Assembly: GCA_028015205.1 (NCBI GenBank)
Contig: CM051516.1
Coordinates: 34,672,230 to 34,736,229 of the forward strand
From: Mytilisepta virgata
Taxonomy: Eukaryota > Mollusca > Bivalvia > Mytilida > Mytilidae
DNA length: 64,000 nt
Reading direction: 5' to 3'
In this document: positions 33,167 to 44,254 of the stretch, in pieces
How positions within the stretch are numbered: position 1 is the stretch's first letter
Layout of the letters: every line of letters begins with the position of its first letter
Made by a program: the position numbers and the translations under genes
The notes under the pieces: model-generated
Databases searched by the model: none
What the model saw: the letters and a program-made list of their open reading frames with translations, nothing else
What the model was told of the DNA's origin: nothing

Positions 33167-33444
33167 GTCTAAAGATTTCCACAACGGTACTAATATAAGA
33201 TGGTAATATACGAAGATGATGTTATAAAATCGTGTTGACAAATATTTCGGCTTAACAAATAGCCTTTGTCAGTGTCGATAGTTTTTACAATTTATTGTAA
33301 TTTATAGTTTTTACAATTTATTGTAAAAACTATCGACACTGACGAAGGCTATTTGTTAACCCGAAATATTTGTCAACACGATTTTATAACATCATCTTCG
33401 TATATTATCATCTTATATTAGTACCGTTGTGCAAATCTTTAGAC
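33167..33444. repeat. Large palindrome, 124-bp arms, with hammerhead-like motif
   Basis: 33167-33290 is the near-perfect inverse of 33321-33444 around a 30-nt centre. Mismatches are few (for example gacaaagg against gacgaagg). RNA from either strand would be a long hairpin. The right arm contains a hammerhead-like core on the plus strand and the left arm the same motif on the minus strand in altered form. Confidence 0.85.
33335..33374 (+). ncRNA. Hammerhead-like motif (minimal, uncertain)
   Basis: CUGACGA at 33339-33345 and GAAA at 33363-33366, with AGGC...CCC able to form a short stem II. GACA before the core can pair with UGUC (33371-33374) as stem I. Stem III would be only about one pair, so activity on its own is doubtful; minimal hammerheads of this kind are described from Penelope-like elements. 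The left arm (minus strand) has CUGACAA, a core loss. Confidence 0.35.
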
Positions 33445-33691
33445 ATATATATATTTATCCTGCAATCAAGCCATTTCCGGTCTAATAAAAGGGGTATAAT
33501 AAACTTTGGTCGTATTAGGTCAATGAACTAATAAAGTCTACTGGTATTTGTTTACACGAAGAGCGCCAGGAGCGTAGCGAATGTACCAGATGACGTCGTG
33601 GCGTTTCCCGCGTTTTCACTGTCGTTGAATTTCAACTTCCAACGTAATTTTAAGGCATTTTACGCATCTAAAGGGGATTGCAGGATAAAGA

Positions 33692-33839
33692 CAATACAAA
33701 GTCATTGTCGGAAAATATAAAATTTATTTGGGCTCGCTGCGAAACATGGGGAACAGGCTCACTAAAGCTCGCCTTTTCTCATGTTTCTAAAGCTCGCCCA
33801 AATAAATTTTATATTTTCCGACAGTGACTGTGTATTGTA
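33692..33839. repeat. Palindrome, ~45-bp arms
   Basis: gacaatacaaagtcattgtc...atttatttgggc (33692-33735) pairs with 33793-33839 (gcccaaataaat...gtgtattg). The interior repeats aaagctcgcc twice. The preceding 33460-33690 is bounded by tgcaatca and gattgcagga, suggesting a larger composite element. Confidence 0.75.
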
Positions 33840-36448
33840 TATATATAGTTGTCACGGAAATCTCTAGAAAACTGTAGATCGGAAACTTCTAGAATACGGT
33901 AGAAGATTGAATTACACATCGTATATTATGATCATTCCAGAATTATTACGTAAGTCAAATAGAAAGTTCTAATCATTCCATCAGTATCTATGATTGTTCC
34001 AGTGATTTCTAAACTGCACAGTTATAACATTATTTAGTAAACAACTATAAGTATTATGTAAGCATATTATACATGTTATAAGGTCACACAAAACAAATTA
34101 GGCCAAGATAAATAAATATAATAATTACAATATCATAAAATTCTTCCATTAATCGTTCTATTCCTATTTTATGTTATAATTTTCTGCCTCTTGTTACAGT
34201 TATGTACTGCCTGAGTGTTCAATAAAATCTTGTAATCTTGGGAAAACTTTTGAATATGCGCCATGTTTTACATTCATGGTGCGCAATAAACATTATAAAC
34301 TAATGAAAGGAATACTTCTTTTCCCGCCAAGCATTTGCTTAGAATGAAAATGGTCATAACATATGATGGAAATATCTAAATATCCCGGAGGTACATGTAT
34401 CAAATTCATGACATATATGTGGAGATTAAAATCATTTTAAAAGCTCTATTCACATGCACCTCTTCACTTACGTAATGTTTTTATCAATGGATGAGAACAT
34501 TTATACATCCTGTCATTGCATTTTTAAATAATACATAAACATTTAAAAATCGTTTTCACCAGAAATGAAAGTATTTTTACACATATATAAAATTACATGG
34601 TACGTACATTTTCTTACTTTCGACAATAACATCAATTACACCAAACAATTTACCGATCCGATGAAGCCAAGAAGTACACGTCTGTGATATGACAACATGC
34701 GTCTACACAGCCGAATGCATTCTCACCTGCTGTCATTACATGATTAAGCTGCTGAAATAAACGAATATACTTCTTCTTCAAACGTTACACCATTCATTCT
34801 AAAAAATTTTAAGCCACTGCTTATCACTGAATGATTCATGCACATACTAAATTTTTCCCACCAGAATGTAGATCTTTCAAGGGAATACACTTGAAAATTC
34901 ATACATAATTTTATTTACATCTGTGTAAATTTTGTGCATGAGAATGGTGCTTTAATGTTCGAATACAAAAAGTCTGTCTCATGAAAAAATCTCTTAAATT
35001 TTCTGATCAATTAAAAATCATTTCTTTATCCCTAAACTTGTTTATTCGATGGCGGGATGCCAACACCTCTATTGGGTGCATGAATTGACATACTCACTAA
35101 AAACGAAACTTATGCATTAAATGTCGAGTCTATAAGTTTTATTTTTTTTTTTAATTTCGACCTTGAGCAAACTACATGTAATGTGTCCTACTTCAGCGAT
35201 AATTGATACAACATTGCATTAAATTTTCCTGAAATCATACAAAATAATTTTATTGACTTTCGTGTTAATTATTTAACATACTTCCCTCTGTAACTGCTTC
35301 ATCTATATTTTTATATTAAATGCTGTATTTATTTTGGGCACTCTTCTGAATTTTGTTGAATTTAAAAAAAAACCACATATTTTGCAAATGATACCTTTTT
35401 GAAATCATTGTTAAAACTATGTGGGATCAAGTTTATGTCGTTCTTCAAGGACTAGTGCGTTGCACTCGAAATAAGTTTATATCTGCAATCTCGATTCGCT
35501 GTTTGTGATATTAAATTTCATTCATAAATATATATAAATCTGTCTTATTTATAATAGTTATAATAAACTTTGACACACGCAATGTCTAACATAAATCCTT
35601 TTGATTGACCTTATTGCATATAATAACCCACTTATTGGGAAGTACTCATAAAAAATTCTCAATAACAACTTTTAAAGACAGACTTTCTGGGGTGTTCAAG
35701 TGAGATAAACTAGGACTAACCTTACTTATTAATAAAAAAAATATTACTCTGGGCTCAAACATATAGTGAAAAACATCCAAAATCCTTCCTCATGATGGTA
35801 TCAAAGAAAAGTTTAGTTTACCAGGCAACCCTTTCTCATAATCTTATGAAAGAAATTTAACCTGTCTTTTGAATCTTGTTTAAATTACTTTTATGATAGC
35901 ATCAAAGCTTTATTATTTTGCAAGAGACAAGCTTTTTTGGAGTCATAAAACTACAATTTATGACAAGTATAGTTGTTGACTAGCAACGGCATAATCAAGG
36001 TCTTACACTTCTTCATAGGCGAGATACTTAACTATTTGTGTGAATGTACTTCCGGATTGTTTCGTTTAATAGAGCGACGCTATTGGAATAGTAGCTATGA
36101 GAGCCTTAGCTAATTTTACAGTTTGTCTTAACTGGCGAAAATCTGCATTGTTATGACTTTGACCTTCAGATGATATGTTGAAAGCAGCAAAGGGTGGTGT
36201 ACTCACACACACACATATATATCTCATTGGTTGCCTCCCTTGAATAATGGCAGCGCACGTTAAAAATGCTGAGTGAAAAAACTGAATTTTCCTAGATTAT
36301 ATGGTTTAAATATCAACAGAACATTCATTTTGTGAGTAACAGCTCAATTGACACTCAAGAAACATATAAAAGAAAAGCAGTTAACACTGTAAATAGACCC
36401 ACTTGTGAGTAAAATCGTGAACATTTGGTCTCGTTCGTAAACCCAAAT
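33840..36448. other. Gene-free interval, then LINE 5' region
   Basis: No host exon recognised. The last few hundred bases (from roughly 36000) probably contain the LINE 5' UTR, but no other copy is available to fix its start. A (CA)n tract lies at 36205-36216. Confidence 0.4.
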
Positions 36449-38341
36449 ATGGCGGCAAAAATTAAAACCTCTGATCTGAAAGACTTAAACATAGATTTGT
36501 CTGTTGAAAAGGTTTATAAAGAATATCCACTGACAATGCTGCCCACCAAATTAAACAGAAGAACTGGTAAAGCAAAACTGTGCCCATATGAATCGATTGA
36601 TCTATCACTGTATGAAGAAAGTGCACACATGATCACATATCACACAACATTACAGAGAATCCATCCCTGGATTAAAACTCTAAGTGTATTTTACTTTGAA
36701 AACATGGGTGAAAATGATGGTACCAAAATTACATGGACAGACATCCCAGAGGTTTGGTCAGACAGAAATGACACAGCAAACTGTATCTTGATAGAAATAA
36801 AAGATGACAATGATATGCTTATGTTCAATATAACTTTCTTTATCACAACTGGCACTATTCGTGCTCAAGGAAGCAAATATAGACTATTTACGGACAGTCA
36901 TTTCCCAAAACTCATGGAGATATTACAACTTGTACTCCCACTATTTGATGAAAATACCTCTGTAAAACAAGTTTTTAATAATTTACCAGTACCTGCAATC
37001 TCAACTCAAATTGGACCTTCTGAAGCTACATGTAACAATAAGGTTGGTGAAGATAACAATAATCTAACAGACAATAAAGTTAATGATGATAACAATAATC
37101 TAACATCAACACATGTTGATGATAAGCCACTAGAACAATGTTTTCTTGATGCAATTTGTAAACTGGAAAACATGCAGACAAACAACACAGTTCAAATAGT
37201 GGATGCTGTCAATGATTGCAAATCAGAAACTTTAAAAGTGCTGTATGACATAAACAAACAAATATGCAAGAAGGATGATTGTACAGATATGGCTGCTCTT
37301 CAGCAAAAACTTAAGCTTGTTAAAGACGAACGTGACTCAGTTCAGTCGCAGCTACAAATTGAAAGAACAAACATTATGCTTTTAAAGTCTCAGTATGAAG
37401 AGACACTCAGTCATGAACGAACCATACTCCAGAGCACTCGCACTGAACTACAAAAGCTGGTGTCCACATCCAATTCTGAATCCGACTTTATAACCAACAA
37501 AATTACTGAAAAAAATGCAGAAATCCAGTTGTTGCAGGAATCAGAACGCAAACTTAAACTTTCCTTAGATCAAGCCCAGGATGAGATTTTGTCGCTGAAA
37601 ACCCAAATGTCGGACTCATTGGGCCTGCGCATTGCACAACAAAAACTATCATCAGAAACTGGATGGGCAAAATATCCATCAGCAACAAGTGAGGATACTG
37701 CACATCAATCAATGTTTCATGGCAAACCTCAGGTTCTTCTTGTGGGTACTTCTAATATTGCTTCGATAAATGAGGAAAAGTTGTCTACCGCTGTTAATGT
37801 TCATAAAGTTTTGAAGTTTACCTTAGTTCAGGCAAATGAATATATTAGTGAGTGTGATGCATCAAGTCTGCCTGATGCCGTAGTGCTACATATCTTAACC
37901 AATGACTTAAAGTCAAAGTCTCCGCAAAATTGTGTGGAAAATCTATTCGCTATTGTGGCAGATATATTCACAAAATGGCCGAATACTAAATGTATCATTT
38001 CTGCAACTACTCCAAGAGGAGATAGTGTTGTCAATCAAACAAATGGCCAAATTATAAATGCTCTTATAACTCAACAGAAGCATGACCACACACAGAAGGA
38101 GAATATTATCATTCTGGAACATCACAACTTGTATATTGAGGGAAAAGTGAATACCAACCTCCTTAAACCTGATCAATTCCATCTAAACGACAAAGGTGTC
38201 TCTCATTTGGCTGCAAATTTCAAAAATGCGATACACAGGGTACTTGGGATCCCACTTCCTGAAAGAGTCAGATCGAGAAGCCGCTATCGCAACTCGAGAG
38301 GTACTGGACGTGGCCGTGGCAGAGGACGGGGGAACGAATAA
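36449..38341 (+). CDS. LINE ORF1 protein with SGNH-esterase-like domain and RG-rich tail
   Basis: 630 residues from the first ATG (36449, A at -3 and G at +4, a good Kozak context); an in-frame stretch upstream begins only with TTG. The N-terminal ~200 residues are not recognised. An acidic Asn-rich linker with a repeated VNDDNNNLT-like unit follows, then a coiled coil at about 283-390. Residues 428-600 have SGNH hydrolase blocks: VGTSN (S435, nucleophile position), LTND (N485) and DQFH (D575, H578). The tail (607-630) is Arg/Ser then GRGRGRGRG, an RG-type RNA-binding end. Esterase-bearing ORF1 proteins are known from CR1/L2 LINEs, where the role may be membrane or lipid related; it presumably coats LINE RNA. 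The oxyanion Gly block is not obvious, so catalysis is unproven. Confidence 0.85.
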   Translation: MAAKIKTSDLKDLNIDLSVEKVYKEYPLTMLPTKLNRRTGKAKLCPYESIDLSLYEESAHMITYHTTLQRIHPWIKTLSVFYFENMGENDGTKITWTDIPEVWSDRNDTANCILIEIKDDNDMLMFNITFFITTGTIRAQGSKYRLFTDSHFPKLMEILQLVLPLFDENTSVKQVFNNLPVPAISTQIGPSEATCNNKVGEDNNNLTDNKVNDDNNNLTSTHVDDKPLEQCFLDAICKLENMQTNNTVQIVDAVNDCKSETLKVLYDINKQICKKDDCTDMAALQQKLKLVKDERDSVQSQLQIERTNIMLLKSQYEETLSHERTILQSTRTELQKLVSTSNSESDFITNKITEKNAEIQLLQESERKLKLSLDQAQDEILSLKTQMSDSLGLRIAQQKLSSETGWAKYPSATSEDTAHQSMFHGKPQVLLVGTSNIASINEEKLSTAVNVHKVLKFTLVQANEYISECDASSLPDAVVLHILTNDLKSKSPQNCVENLFAIVADIFTKWPNTKCIISATTPRGDSVVNQTNGQIINALITQQKHDHTQKENIIILEHHNLYIEGKVNTNLLKPDQFHLNDKGVSHLAANFKNAIHRVLGIPLPERVRSRSRYRNSRGTGRGRGRGRGNE

Positions 38342-38972
38342 CGAGTTTACAATACTGTTTATATATAACATATGTATGCAATAGTTATAATACAATTATT
38401 ATATACATGTATTTTTGTTAAAAAAAAAAAAAGTATATAAAATAGTCCCCAAGTAATCCCCTAAAACAGGATACATATGAAAATTTAAGTACTTATAATG
38501 ACTAAATGACTAAATGAGTAACTTCATAACATGTTGATAATGGATCATGCCAATCTTGGGTTACAATAGAATATTCAGACCTATACCAAATTAAACTTCA
38601 TCAGAAGTGCACTAGAACCAAACTAGTAGCAGAGCTTTATAATAATTAAACCTTTTAATTGGAGCATCTGCATTATTGCTATAAATATAAATTTTATTTT
38701 CGGTGATTTGTAATATTTTCAAATCCGCATTTTTTACCACCGTTGTGGTTTTGTGTGTCGAACTTGAAAGCTAGGGGAGGTAAAAGTTTCAAGTTTGTTG
38801 ATTTGTGTTACTATTTTTGTTTTTGTTTTTTTTTTTTGTTTTTTTGTTTTTTGTTTTTTTTTTTTATTATTTTTCTTCTACTTCCTTTCTGAATTATTGT
38901 TTGTGTTTCTGATACTGGGATATTTTGTTTCCTATAAATTATAAATTAAGTGAGAGGAAAAGATAATCAATC
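38342..38972 (+). other. LINE inter-ORF spacer with A-tract and T-rich tract
   Basis: A13-like run at about 38420 and a T-rich tract at 38818-38875 directly upstream of ORF2. The long spacer rules out simple overlap-coupled translation; how ORF2 is expressed is unclear (splicing, internal entry or reinitiation are options). No other gene. Confidence 0.6.
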
Positions 38973-41900
38973 ATGCCAATATCATCCTCACTAAAAATGG
39001 GTTTTATTAATGTTGGTGGCCTTATTAATAAGGAGGGAAATAAACTTGATGACCCATTTTTTGTCAACAAGTTAACCAAGTATGACATAGTCCTCATTGC
39101 AGAAACACATATGGGTTATAATACACAAATTCATCAAGTTGGATGCTTCAATTTCTACCAAATATGTAGGCCAATTTCTAAAAATAATAGATATTTTGGT
39201 GGTCTTGCAGTAATGGTTAAATCCTGTATTAAACCCCATGTTAAAATTTTACAAAACACAAATCCAGACTTTCAATGGGTGAAGCTGGAAAAAAAGTTCT
39301 TTAACTTTAAAAAAGACCTATTTTTATGTCTGGTTTATGATCCACCTACAGACTCATCATATTCGCAGGGGCTCGTCCTTGATATAATTGAATGCATTGA
39401 AAATGATGTTGAAAAATTCACGAAACTTGGTAATGTTCTACTATGTGGAGATTTTAATGCAAGAACTGGAAATGGGCAAGATTTTATTCTAAATGATGAC
39501 GATAACAATTTCATTCCAATGTTCAATAATTATTCAATTGATAAACAAATACTCAAACGCAGTAGTAGAGATAGTAAATTGGATGCTAGAGGTCGAGAAC
39601 TTTTAGAATTTTGCATATCACATCAACTCAGATTGTTGAATGGTCGAGTCCTTGGTGATGTAAATGGTAAATACACATGTTTTACACCAAATGGTGCTAG
39701 TGTTGTTGATTATGTTCTAATGTCTGAGGGTATCCTGGACCAGATATTATATTTTTGTGTACATGATTTTGTTCCAACCATTTCAGATTGTCACTGTATT
39801 ATAGAATGGCAGTTATCTGCAAATTATGTTACTCAACCATGCAATGATAGTATTGTTATGCATAATATGCCTACAAAATTTATATGGTCAGATAATTCAG
39901 CATCAGAATTCCAATCTGCACTTATATCCCCTGTTATTCAAAAACAAATTGAGGAATTTAGCAATAAAAAGATTGATGAATCACAGATATCTATTGATGA
40001 TGCTTCAGCAGAGCTGTCCCATATCTTGTTAAATACAGCTTCCATATCCTTGAAAAAAAGTAAAACAAAAAAGGATAAAAACAAAAAACACAAGAAATGG
40101 TTTGATACTGAATTACAAAATCTTCGATATAGGCTTATAAATTATGGGAAAGTGTATTCTAAATACCCGTCTGATCCGATAGTCAGAGGCCATTATTATA
40201 AACTCAATAAACAGTATTCCAAATTAAGAAAATTGAAATACAAAGAATACAAAAAATTGCTAATTGACAAGTTAGACAATCTACATGAGAAAAATCCCTC
40301 ACTTTATTGGAATCTTATAAATGACCTAAAAAATAATGAGTATAATGATAGTAGCTCTGCTGTCTCACCATCTAAATGGGTATCACATTTTCAAGACTTA
40401 AGCCAAATTAAAGAGTCGTCTCGAGAAAGACTTTCACAACTAGATGACAAATTAAGTCATCTTGAAAAGCAATCATGTTTTAGTGAACTTGACAAACTGA
40501 TAACAGAAACAGAAATTTCAAAATCCATCTCAAAATTACAGGGTAATAAATCTCCGGGTTTGGATACTGTCAGTAATAATATGCTTAAATATGGTCAGAA
40601 TTCCTTATTACCATGTTTTTCAAAAATATTTAATGCTTGTCTAAGCTTTGGTTTATATCCAACTTCCTGGGCTGAAGGGTATGTAACTGTGCTTCATAAA
40701 TCTGGAGAAATTACTGATCCAGGTAATTATCGTGGGATAACAATTACCAACTCTATTGGTAAACTTTTTAATGCCATATTGAACAACAGACTGGATTCTT
40801 TTTTAACTAAATATAATATAATTGATGACTCCCAAATTGGGTTTACCAAGAAAGCTAGGACATCTGACCATATATTTATTTTAAAATCTATTATTGATTT
40901 ATACTGTAATAACAAAGATGGAAGAGTGTTTGCCTGCTTTGTTGATTTCAAAAAGGCTTTTGATAAAGTTATACACACTGGCATAAAAATAAAATTATTA
41001 GAAATTGGGGTTGGTTGTAAATTTTATAATGTAATTAAAAATATGTATAGTCTTAGTAAGTCCTGTATTAGAATAGGAGATCATATTACAGAATTCTTCC
41101 CTGTTAAACTTGGCGTAAAACAGGGGGATAATTTAAGTCCAAACCTTTTTAAAATCTTCATAAACTCACTGCCGGGATACCTTAAAGATACTTCAGATCC
41201 TGTCATTTTAGATAGCACCCCTATTCACTGCTTAATGTATGCAGATGACATAGTTTTATTATCTAAGTCTTCCCTGGGACTACAACAAAAGCTAGATCAG
41301 CTCTATAGATTCTGTAATGATTGGTGTCTTGAAATAAATACTAATAAAACAAAGATTTTGATTTTCAACAAGGCAGGCAGACTAATTAAAAATAAATTCA
41401 TGTTTGATTCTTATGAATTGGAATGTGTAAACAAATACAAGTATCTAGGTTTGCAGTTTTGTGCATCTGGATCTTTCTCCTCTGCCCAAAATGAAATTTA
41501 TCAAAAGGCACTGAAGGCATACTTCAAGCTAAGGAAAGATTTTTTATCACACAATCCTAATATCAAGACAGCATTGCATGTATTTGACCATACCTTACGC
41601 CCAATTCTTTTATACTGTTCCGAAATATGGGGATACTTTAATCCTTTTGCTGCAAGATTTAAGAAAGAAAATATTGATATTGACAAAATCTTTTCTAAAT
41701 TATTATGTGAAAAATTACACTCCAAATTTTGTAAATTTGTTTTGGGTGTTCACAAAAAAAGTACCAACTTTGCAGTACTGTCAGAATTGGGTCGTTTCCC
41801 TCTCTACTATGAAATAGTAAAATCCATGTTTAAATTTTGGTATCGGCTTGAAAATTTGGACACAGCCTTTCCATTACTGAAAGCTGCCTTTAACTGTTCA

Positions 41901-42476
41901 AAATCATTATGGGAATCAAACAAGCCATCATGGTATGGATGTTTAAATGCACTATTAGAAAGGATTTCTGATATGAAAAAATGTATAAATAACTCGGTGT
42001 ATAGTTTTAAGCAGAATTGTAACAAGTCTGTTAAAGATTATTTTATTACTATGTGGGTTGAACAATTCAAAAATTTAAAAGAGGGAAAACTGCTTACTTA
42101 TTCTTTTTGTAAAGGAAATTTTGGGTTTGAAAATTACCTTACAATAATACACAATTTTGATCAGAGGAGAAAACTTACCCAGCTACGTATATCTGCACAT
42201 AAGCTGGGAATTGAATGTGGTAGGTACCAGGGTATGCTCAGACAAGACAGAATTTGTTCTCGGTGCACATTAGGTGAGGTAGAGGATGAAATTCATTATA
42301 TGTTGAAATGTAGTAAACACTTACTTGAGAGGGAAAAGTTAGTAAACAATATTACAAAGTCCTGTAAAAATTTTCACACATTGAATAATAAAGATAAGTT
42401 TATTTGGATGATGAATACTGAAGATCCCTCATTACTCAAATATATTTGTACATTTATACATGATACTGGGTGGTAG
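38973..42476 (+). CDS. LINE ORF2: APE endonuclease and reverse transcriptase
   Basis: 1167 residues. It nicks target DNA and copies LINE RNA from the nick. The endonuclease spans about residues 8-280, with N in FINVGG, E in IAETH, GDFNAR (near 158-163), VVDYVL and SDCH (271-274). The reverse transcriptase spans about 515-800, with SPGLDTVSNNMLKYG, YRGITI, motif A FVDFKKAFDK (near 657), motif B GVKQGDNLSP, and catalytic YADD at 756-759. The C-terminal third ends in a C..C....ED..H...KC finger-like motif (from residue ~1095, CSRCTLGEVEDEIHYMLKC). All core catalytic residues are present and no stop or frameshift is seen. Clade is uncertain within the APE-type LINEs; linkage to an esterase ORF1 favours the CR1/L2 side. 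Confidence 0.93.
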   Translation: MPISSSLKMGFINVGGLINKEGNKLDDPFFVNKLTKYDIVLIAETHMGYNTQIHQVGCFNFYQICRPISKNNRYFGGLAVMVKSCIKPHVKILQNTNPDFQWVKLEKKFFNFKKDLFLCLVYDPPTDSSYSQGLVLDIIECIENDVEKFTKLGNVLLCGDFNARTGNGQDFILNDDDNNFIPMFNNYSIDKQILKRSSRDSKLDARGRELLEFCISHQLRLLNGRVLGDVNGKYTCFTPNGASVVDYVLMSEGILDQILYFCVHDFVPTISDCHCIIEWQLSANYVTQPCNDSIVMHNMPTKFIWSDNSASEFQSALISPVIQKQIEEFSNKKIDESQISIDDASAELSHILLNTASISLKKSKTKKDKNKKHKKWFDTELQNLRYRLINYGKVYSKYPSDPIVRGHYYKLNKQYSKLRKLKYKEYKKLLIDKLDNLHEKNPSLYWNLINDLKNNEYNDSSSAVSPSKWVSHFQDLSQIKESSRERLSQLDDKLSHLEKQSCFSELDKLITETEISKSISKLQGNKSPGLDTVSNNMLKYGQNSLLPCFSKIFNACLSFGLYPTSWAEGYVTVLHKSGEITDPGNYRGITITNSIGKLFNAILNNRLDSFLTKYNIIDDSQIGFTKKARTSDHIFILKSIIDLYCNNKDGRVFACFVDFKKAFDKVIHTGIKIKLLEIGVGCKFYNVIKNMYSLSKSCIRIGDHITEFFPVKLGVKQGDNLSPNLFKIFINSLPGYLKDTSDPVILDSTPIHCLMYADDIVLLSKSSLGLQQKLDQLYRFCNDWCLEINTNKTKILIFNKAGRLIKNKFMFDSYELECVNKYKYLGLQFCASGSFSSAQNEIYQKALKAYFKLRKDFLSHNPNIKTALHVFDHTLRPILLYCSEIWGYFNPFAARFKKENIDIDKIFSKLLCEKLHSKFCKFVLGVHKKSTNFAVLSELGRFPLYYEIVKSMFKFWYRLENLDTAFPLLKAAFNCSKSLWESNKPSWYGCLNALLERISDMKKCINNSVYSFKQNCNKSVKDYFITMWVEQFKNLKEGKLLTYSFCKGNFGFENYLTIIHNFDQRRKLTQLRISAHKLGIECGRYQGMLRQDRICSRCTLGEVEDEIHYMLKCSKHLLEREKLVNNITKSCKNFHTLNNKDKFIWMMNTEDPSLLKYICTFIHDTGW

Positions 42477-43059
42477 TCATACTTGGTTTGGATTGTATCT
42501 GTATGCATGTCTGAGGTGGCATTCCAATTTTGCATAAAATACAGGTAGGATTTTATCCTTTAAGCATAGTCTCTTGGTGTTTTTTGCAATTTTGGAATGT
42601 TTCGATATGTGTGCAGATTAACACCTTGTAATCCTTTACTACACCCTAAAATTGTAGTACATAAGAAACTTTGTCCATTGATATGACATATGCCATTCCT
42701 GCATGAAGTACAAGTATGACCTGGTCATTATAGCATTGACTCTTGGTGCTTCATGCAGTTTTTGTCACTGTTATGCCATTGGCAATATATATATATATAT
42801 TTATATATGTATACTGCAAAATTTATGTGTTTACTGGTAATATTACTCACCTTGGTGTGTGTGTACCGTGAGCAGGTTCTGTAAATCATTTTATTTGCTT
42901 TTATAAGTGATGTTCATGCATATTGGTACATATTTAATTGTGTTGAAAACTATATGAGTTCTGTGTTGTAGGAGGGAGTTGTCTCCCATTTGTCAATGAT
43001 TGTGAATGTATAAAATTATATGTGTTCTGTAATATGCCCTCCTGGGGCCCTAATTTGGA
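42477..43059 (+). other. LINE 3' UTR
   Basis: Non-coding. Contains a TA-rich tract near 42787-42810 and ends with the GC-rich gccctcctggggccct just before the polyadenylation signal. Confidence 0.7.
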
Positions 43060-43085
43060 AATAAAGTATCTATCTATCTATCTAT
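43060..43085 (+). terminator. LINE polyadenylation signal and (TATC)n tail
   Basis: AATAAA at 43060-43065 followed by (TATC)n, 43067-43085. Simple-repeat tails like this mark the 3' ends of several LINE clades. Confidence 0.75.
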
Positions 43086-43309
43086 AAGCATTCTATCAAA
43101 AAGCAGAAACTTAAATGCGCTTATAAAAGTTGTAAAAACCATCCTTTAAAATATTTCTCATGAGAGGGAATGTTGAAGATCTCCCCAAAGAGGTATTTTG
43201 ACCCTGTTATCTAAATTATGTAGTTTATAAGTTTTTATTTATTATACATTATGTAAAATTCTCTACTTTTAATGCATTTTCATTGGTTCACTAGAATGTG
43301 GTATTTTAC

Positions 43310-43400
43310 TCGATCACCCACTGGAAAGAAACAGCGGGCGGTATTTTTCACTGTCACTCACTGGAAAGAAACAGTGGGTGGTATTTTATTATGTCACCCG
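43310..43400. repeat. ~40-bp tandem repeat
   Basis: cactggaaagaaacag recurs at 43319 and 43359, followed by gggcggtatttt and gggtggtatttt; a third partial unit (cacccgctcg) follows. Confidence 0.75.
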
Positions 43401-43448
43401 CTCGTAAAATTCAAGACATTCAGTATAATAAAATAAATTTTAAAAAAA

Positions 43449-43582
43449 TTCTAAGAAGGTGACGGAGTTTATTGTAGGTTTTCTCGGGGTTACAATATAC
43501 CCCGTCACCCTCTTAGAAATGCGTTATTTATAATAATAATACACGGCTGAGACTACTATAACACAGTATATAGTAGTCTCAG
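43449..43582. repeat. Two adjacent hairpins
   Basis: ttctaagaaggtgacgg (from 43449) pairs with ccgtcaccctcttagaa (to about 43518). Then ctgagactactata (43549) pairs perfectly with tatagtagtctcag (to 43582). A CRE-like gtgacgtca follows at 43589. Confidence 0.75.
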
Positions 43583-44250
43583 TACACGGTGACGTCAATC
43601 AAGTTTAAATGGTGTCATCCGTATTTTGTAAGACTATCGGTTATTGTAATGTCAACTATTATATTATTATAAAACGTCTTCAAATATTTCACCTGTGAAC
43701 TGCCAACTGTACAGCAGAATAATGCAACTGATCCATTAAACTGGCTTAAATAGCTCGATGTCTTGTATTTTTAGTTTATAAGATTTCTTGATAATAACAT
43801 TTCACGTCGGGGAAAATTGAAAAGAATAGTATCCTTTTTATCGATCGAATAAAATAATCCTTGCAACTTTACACTGCATTGATGACTAATGTAAAAATCA
43901 AATATTTCTGTAATGCTATATATATTTATGATTGAAAATAGATGATTGGTAAATTCATTATCATGATGTCTTTTATTTATAGCTTTTTCTATATGTAAAA
44001 TTTTATCTTTTGCAAAATAAATATCTAATTCACAACACAAATCATTCTATGCACTCTAAAGAAGTTAGAGTAAAGAACTGCCCTTTTATTGCTGTTTTTC
44101 ATCATAAAGTCACAGTGAGGCCTTAAACACGAAGAAAACTCGATCTCCAGGTTCTAGAGGCTCATGAGCAAAATGATAAGGATAAGCAGGTCCTGTATCA
44201 TTGTAAATCTATTAAAAAAAAATTAACCTTACCATAAATCAAATGTTCTA
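43583..44250. other. No gene seen
   Basis: AT-rich. The 89-codon minus-strand ORF at 43771-44040 has no domain and lies in AT-rich sequence. Confidence 0.5.
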
Positions 44251-44254
44251 ATTC

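Larger units (their letters stand above)
36449..43085 (+). mobile_element. Non-LTR retrotransposon (LINE), both ORFs open
   Basis: Contains ORF1 (nucleic-acid chaperone/esterase type), a 631-nt spacer, ORF2 (endonuclease plus reverse transcriptase), a 0.6-kb 3' UTR, AATAAA at 43060 and a (TATC)n tail. The true 5' end lies upstream of 36449 and is not defined. ORF1 with an SGNH-like domain is known in the CR1/L2 group, which makes a Jockey-superfamily clade likely, but the clade is not fixed by eye. Having two long unbroken ORFs in such a decayed environment points to recent insertion. Confidence 0.9.
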
